NCBI GenBank assembly: GCA_903886165.1
Contig: CAISLL010000158.1
Location: 1-7,544, forward strand
Direction: 5' to 3'
Source: an uncultured beta proteobacterium
GTDB taxonomy: Bacteria > Pseudomonadota > Gammaproteobacteria > Burkholderiales > Burkholderiaceae_C
DNA: 7,544 bases
Shown here: in pieces, positions 6,351-7,544 of the stretch
Numbering within the stretch: the first letter of the stretch is position 1
Layout: each line of letters starts with the position of its first letter
The notes under the pieces: generated by a model
The model's database searches: none
The model's input: the letters and a program-made list of their open reading frames with translations, nothing else
Told to the model about the DNA's origin: nothing
Position numbers and translations under genes: made by a program

Positions 6351-7238
6351 TCACTTGTTTTTTGAGTCGATGTCCCACACAGCCGTTTGCACCAATCGCT
6401 GGACCATGGTGTCCAGGCCCACACCGCCCTTGGCGCTTTGTGAGAAGCCCATCACACTGGTGCTGGATTCACCGACTTCCATCTTGAGCTCTTTGTAACC
6501 TTGGGCCACCTGTGCCGTGGTGTTGGCATTCATGATCTTGTAACGCATGCCCACCAGCCAGACGCCGGATGAGTCACCGGTTTTAACCGTGCCCAGAGCC
6601 GAGCCCGCCACCGAACTGGCCGTACTGCCGCCAAACTGGCTGACCAAGCCACCGATGGCTTTTCCGTCAAAACCACTCGTGTTGGTGGCGATTTGCTCGG
6701 TCTTGAGAATGTCGAACTTGACGATCCACTTGGTGGATTTGAGCTTGCCCGCCTGCATGGTTTTGCGCGCTTTCGCCGCGTCGCCCAGGTTGTAGGCCAA
6801 AGAAATCTCATTCAGCAGATTTCCAAGATTGGCCCGTTCGAGCACCTGAAAATTGGCCGCTGACAGCTCCAACTCGGCGAAGTCTGCGATGTTGTTGGCT
6901 GAGAATTTCTGGATGAAGGTGGCGTTGTTGCTCTTGATCTCGCCTGGAATGACAACAAGCGACGGCCCCTTCTTTTTGACATTGGTGTAGACGACCTCCT
7001 TGTAGGCTGCCTTGTCCGCCGCAGCGTTTGCCTTTTCTGAAGTAGAACTTCCTGCTGTCGGAGACGCATTGCCAAATGTTGGTGAGCCAGACTTGGTGGC
7101 AGATGAGCTTGATTCAGCTGTGGCGGTATTTTTGCCAGCGTCAGCAGCCTTGGGTGCGGTTTCCATGCAGCCCGTCACGGTCCACGCTATCAGACCCGCC
7201 AGGGCCATGCGCCGAAACAGGCGAAGTGATGATTTCAA
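6351..7238 (-). CDS. Outer-membrane-type lipoprotein with CsgG-like domain
   Basis: A 295-residue exported protein. The signal peptide has a basic start (MKSSLRLFRR), a hydrophobic core and the lipobox VTGC with C24 as the lipidated cysteine. Met, not Asp, at +2 fits sorting to the outer membrane. Residues 25-80 are a flexible Ser/Ala/Thr/Lys-rich linker. The globular part starts near 82 with a beta strand, SLVVIPGEI (93-101). It is followed by a helical segment leading into FQVLERANLGNLLNE (130-144), the hallmark of CsgG-family proteins (in curli CsgG the related stretch ends in ...LERQGLQNLLNE). Then come a strand WIVKFDIL (171-178), a Gly/Ser-rich stretch, a long strand with WLVGMRYKIMNANT, and a C-terminal VWDI. 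No curli genes (csgA, B, E, F) are nearby, so a secretion-pore role is not shown. CsgG-like lipoproteins with other envelope roles exist. The TTG start is chosen because AGGAG lies 7 bases upstream; ATG at residue 11 lacks a ribosome site and would trim the signal's basic region. It converges on the pump operon, so it is a separate transcription unit. Confidence 0.8.
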   Translation of the reverse strand: MKSSLRLFRRMALAGLIAWTVTGCMETAPKAADAGKNTATAESSSSATKSGSPTFGNASPTAGSSTSEKANAAADKAAYKEVVYTNVKKKGPSLVVIPGEIKSNNATFIQKFSANNIADFAELELSAANFQVLERANLGNLLNEISLAYNLGDAAKARKTMQAGKLKSTKWIVKFDILKTEQIATNTSGFDGKAIGGLVSQFGGSTASSVAGSALGTVKTGDSSGVWLVGMRYKIMNANTTAQVAQGYKELKMEVGESSTSVMGFSQSAKGGVGLDTMVQRLVQTAVWDIDSKNK

Positions 7239-7245
7239 TGTCTTT

Positions 7246-7250
7246 CTCCT
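7246..7250 (-). promoter_or_regulatory. Ribosome binding site fixing the TTG start of the lipoprotein gene
   Basis: On the minus strand AGGAG (7250-7246) stands 7 bases before TTG 7238-7236. This near-ideal site decides for TTG over the in-frame ATG ten codons later. Confidence 0.75.
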
Positions 7251-7300
7251 TGATGCAAATATAGGTTTGCCAACGCAGATGCCATATAGCGATTTCCAAA

Positions 7301-7329
7301 ATTGGACGACGCCTACAGCACAGGGTCAA
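7301..7329 (-). promoter_or_regulatory. Candidate promoter of the lipoprotein gene
   Basis: On the minus strand TTGACC (7329-7324, 5 of 6) and TCCAAT (7306-7301, 4 of 6) are spaced by 17 bases. They would give a leader of about 55 bases. TATATT at 7263-7258 is a better -10 but lacks a -35 and lies almost on the ribosome binding site. The assignment is tentative. Confidence 0.35.
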
Positions 7330-7362
7330 GGCTTGCTACATGAAGCACCACCGGGGCAGTGA

Positions 7363-7380
7363 GCCTCCATTGTAGGAGGC
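7363..7380. repeat. Perfect 6-bp stem-loop
   Basis: GCCTCC (7363-7368) and GGAGGC (7375-7380) are perfect complements around the loop ATTGTA. No T-run follows on either strand, so it is not a typical terminator. If transcribed, the plus-strand RNA would expose GGAGG in the second arm. Confidence 0.6.
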
Positions 7381-7383
7381 ACC

Positions 7384-7405
7384 ATTGCCACACCACTTCG
7401 GCAAT
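7384..7405. repeat. Perfect 6-bp inverted repeat
   Basis: ATTGCC (7384-7389) and GGCAAT (7400-7405) are perfect complements around a 10-base spacer. It begins three bases after the preceding stem-loop, so the two could stack as tandem hairpins. Confidence 0.5.
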
Positions 7406-7498
7406 CGTGTGCGCACGGGTAGTCTGGCCGCAGGGTCTGTGGGTCTGCTTGGTGCGCCAACGAACAGACTGGCCAGCATGAACCTTTTATCCTATTTT

Positions 7499-7535
7499 CC
7501 TCAGTTCACCCTCCTAAAATTCGCACGAACTGAGG
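7499..7535. repeat. Perfect 9-bp inverted repeat at the right edge
   Basis: CCTCAGTTC (7499-7507) and GAACTGAGG (7527-7535) are exact complements with a 19-base AT-richer spacer. No T-run follows on either strand. It could be an operator for a dimeric regulator, part of a leader of a gene beyond the edge, or the end of a mobile element. The minus strand of the spacer holds AGGAGG. Confidence 0.6.
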
Positions 7536-7544
7536 CCTGATGCG

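Larger units (their letters stand above)
7239..7544. other. Non-coding region upstream of the lipoprotein gene
   Basis: About 300 bases without a convincing gene on either strand. It contains the lipoprotein gene's ribosome binding site and candidate promoter (7239-7329). Beyond these is a stretch dense in inverted repeats (7363-7380, 7384-7405, AGTCTG 7421-7426 with CAGACT 7465-7470, 7499-7535) and the 8-bp palindrome GTGCGCAC (7409-7416). No tRNA, rRNA or known riboswitch pattern is recognised. Confidence 0.55.

Noticed and set aside
7012..7362. Plus-strand open frame of 116 codons spanning the lipoprotein start and upstream region.
   Set aside because: It reads the complement of the lipoprotein signal and linker and has no ribosome site or domain.
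7363..7405. Tandem hairpins as a rho-independent terminator.
   Set aside because: No run of T follows the stems on either strand, and no gene ends just before them in the window.
7336..7479. 47-codon minus-strand ORF starting ATGCTGGCCAG and ending in TAG at 7338-7336.
   Set aside because: It has only a poorly spaced AAGG before the ATG, no recognisable domain and unusual Cys/Trp/Arg content, and it runs through two inverted repeats. Chance ORF is more likely.
7400..7544. Integron attC-like site or CRISPR repeat.
   Set aside because: No GTTRRRY/RYYYAAC core pair is present and no repeated unit with spacers exists; the inverted repeats differ from one another.

Overview
The window looks like chromosomal DNA of a Burkholderiales betaproteobacterium, most likely Comamonadaceae (Rhodoferax- or Polaromonas-like). 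The basis is the block gloB / methyltransferase / rnhA, which is typical of that order, high-GC codon use, and short AT-rich intergenic patches with TAGC-type motifs. The assignment is an inference; no 16S or other marker gene is present.

Layout. At the left edge, gloB (glyoxalase II) runs leftward off the window. Its ATG and the ATG of the divergent class I methyltransferase-like gene (472-1218) share two bases inside one CATG tetranucleotide. A short AT-rich gap follows, then rnhA (RNase HI, TTG start, all five catalytic residues present). Next, in the same direction, come two genes of an RND multidrug-type efflux system: a periplasmic adaptor (1747-3096) and an inner-membrane HAE1-type permease (3115-6203). 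The permease reading frame is broken by an apparent one-base deletion in a G run at 5988-5991. The intact family-like sequence for the last membrane segments continues in the neighbouring frame, so the gene is recently mutated, mis-sequenced or, less likely, translated by slippage. No outer-membrane channel gene is in the window. A 33-codon ORF with a strong Shine-Dalgarno overlaps the permease 3' end.

On the opposite strand, converging on the pump operon, lies a gene (6351-7238) for a lipoprotein with a CsgG-like domain and a long Ser/Ala/Thr-rich linker. It has a TTG start with an excellent ribosome binding site. The last ~300 bases hold no convincing gene but are dense in inverted repeats, including a perfect 9-bp pair at the right edge. 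They probably contain the promoter and leader of the lipoprotein gene.

How the genes fit together: the left part is housekeeping (methylglyoxal detoxification, RNA-DNA hybrid removal). The middle is an export pump that would need an outer-membrane partner encoded elsewhere. The right part is an envelope lipoprotein of unknown role. I see no CRISPR array, tRNA, rRNA or intact insertion sequence, and no clear undescribed defence or mobile system. The items most worth a second look are the permease frameshift, the overlapped small ORF, the orphan CsgG-like lipoprotein and the structured right-hand non-coding region.
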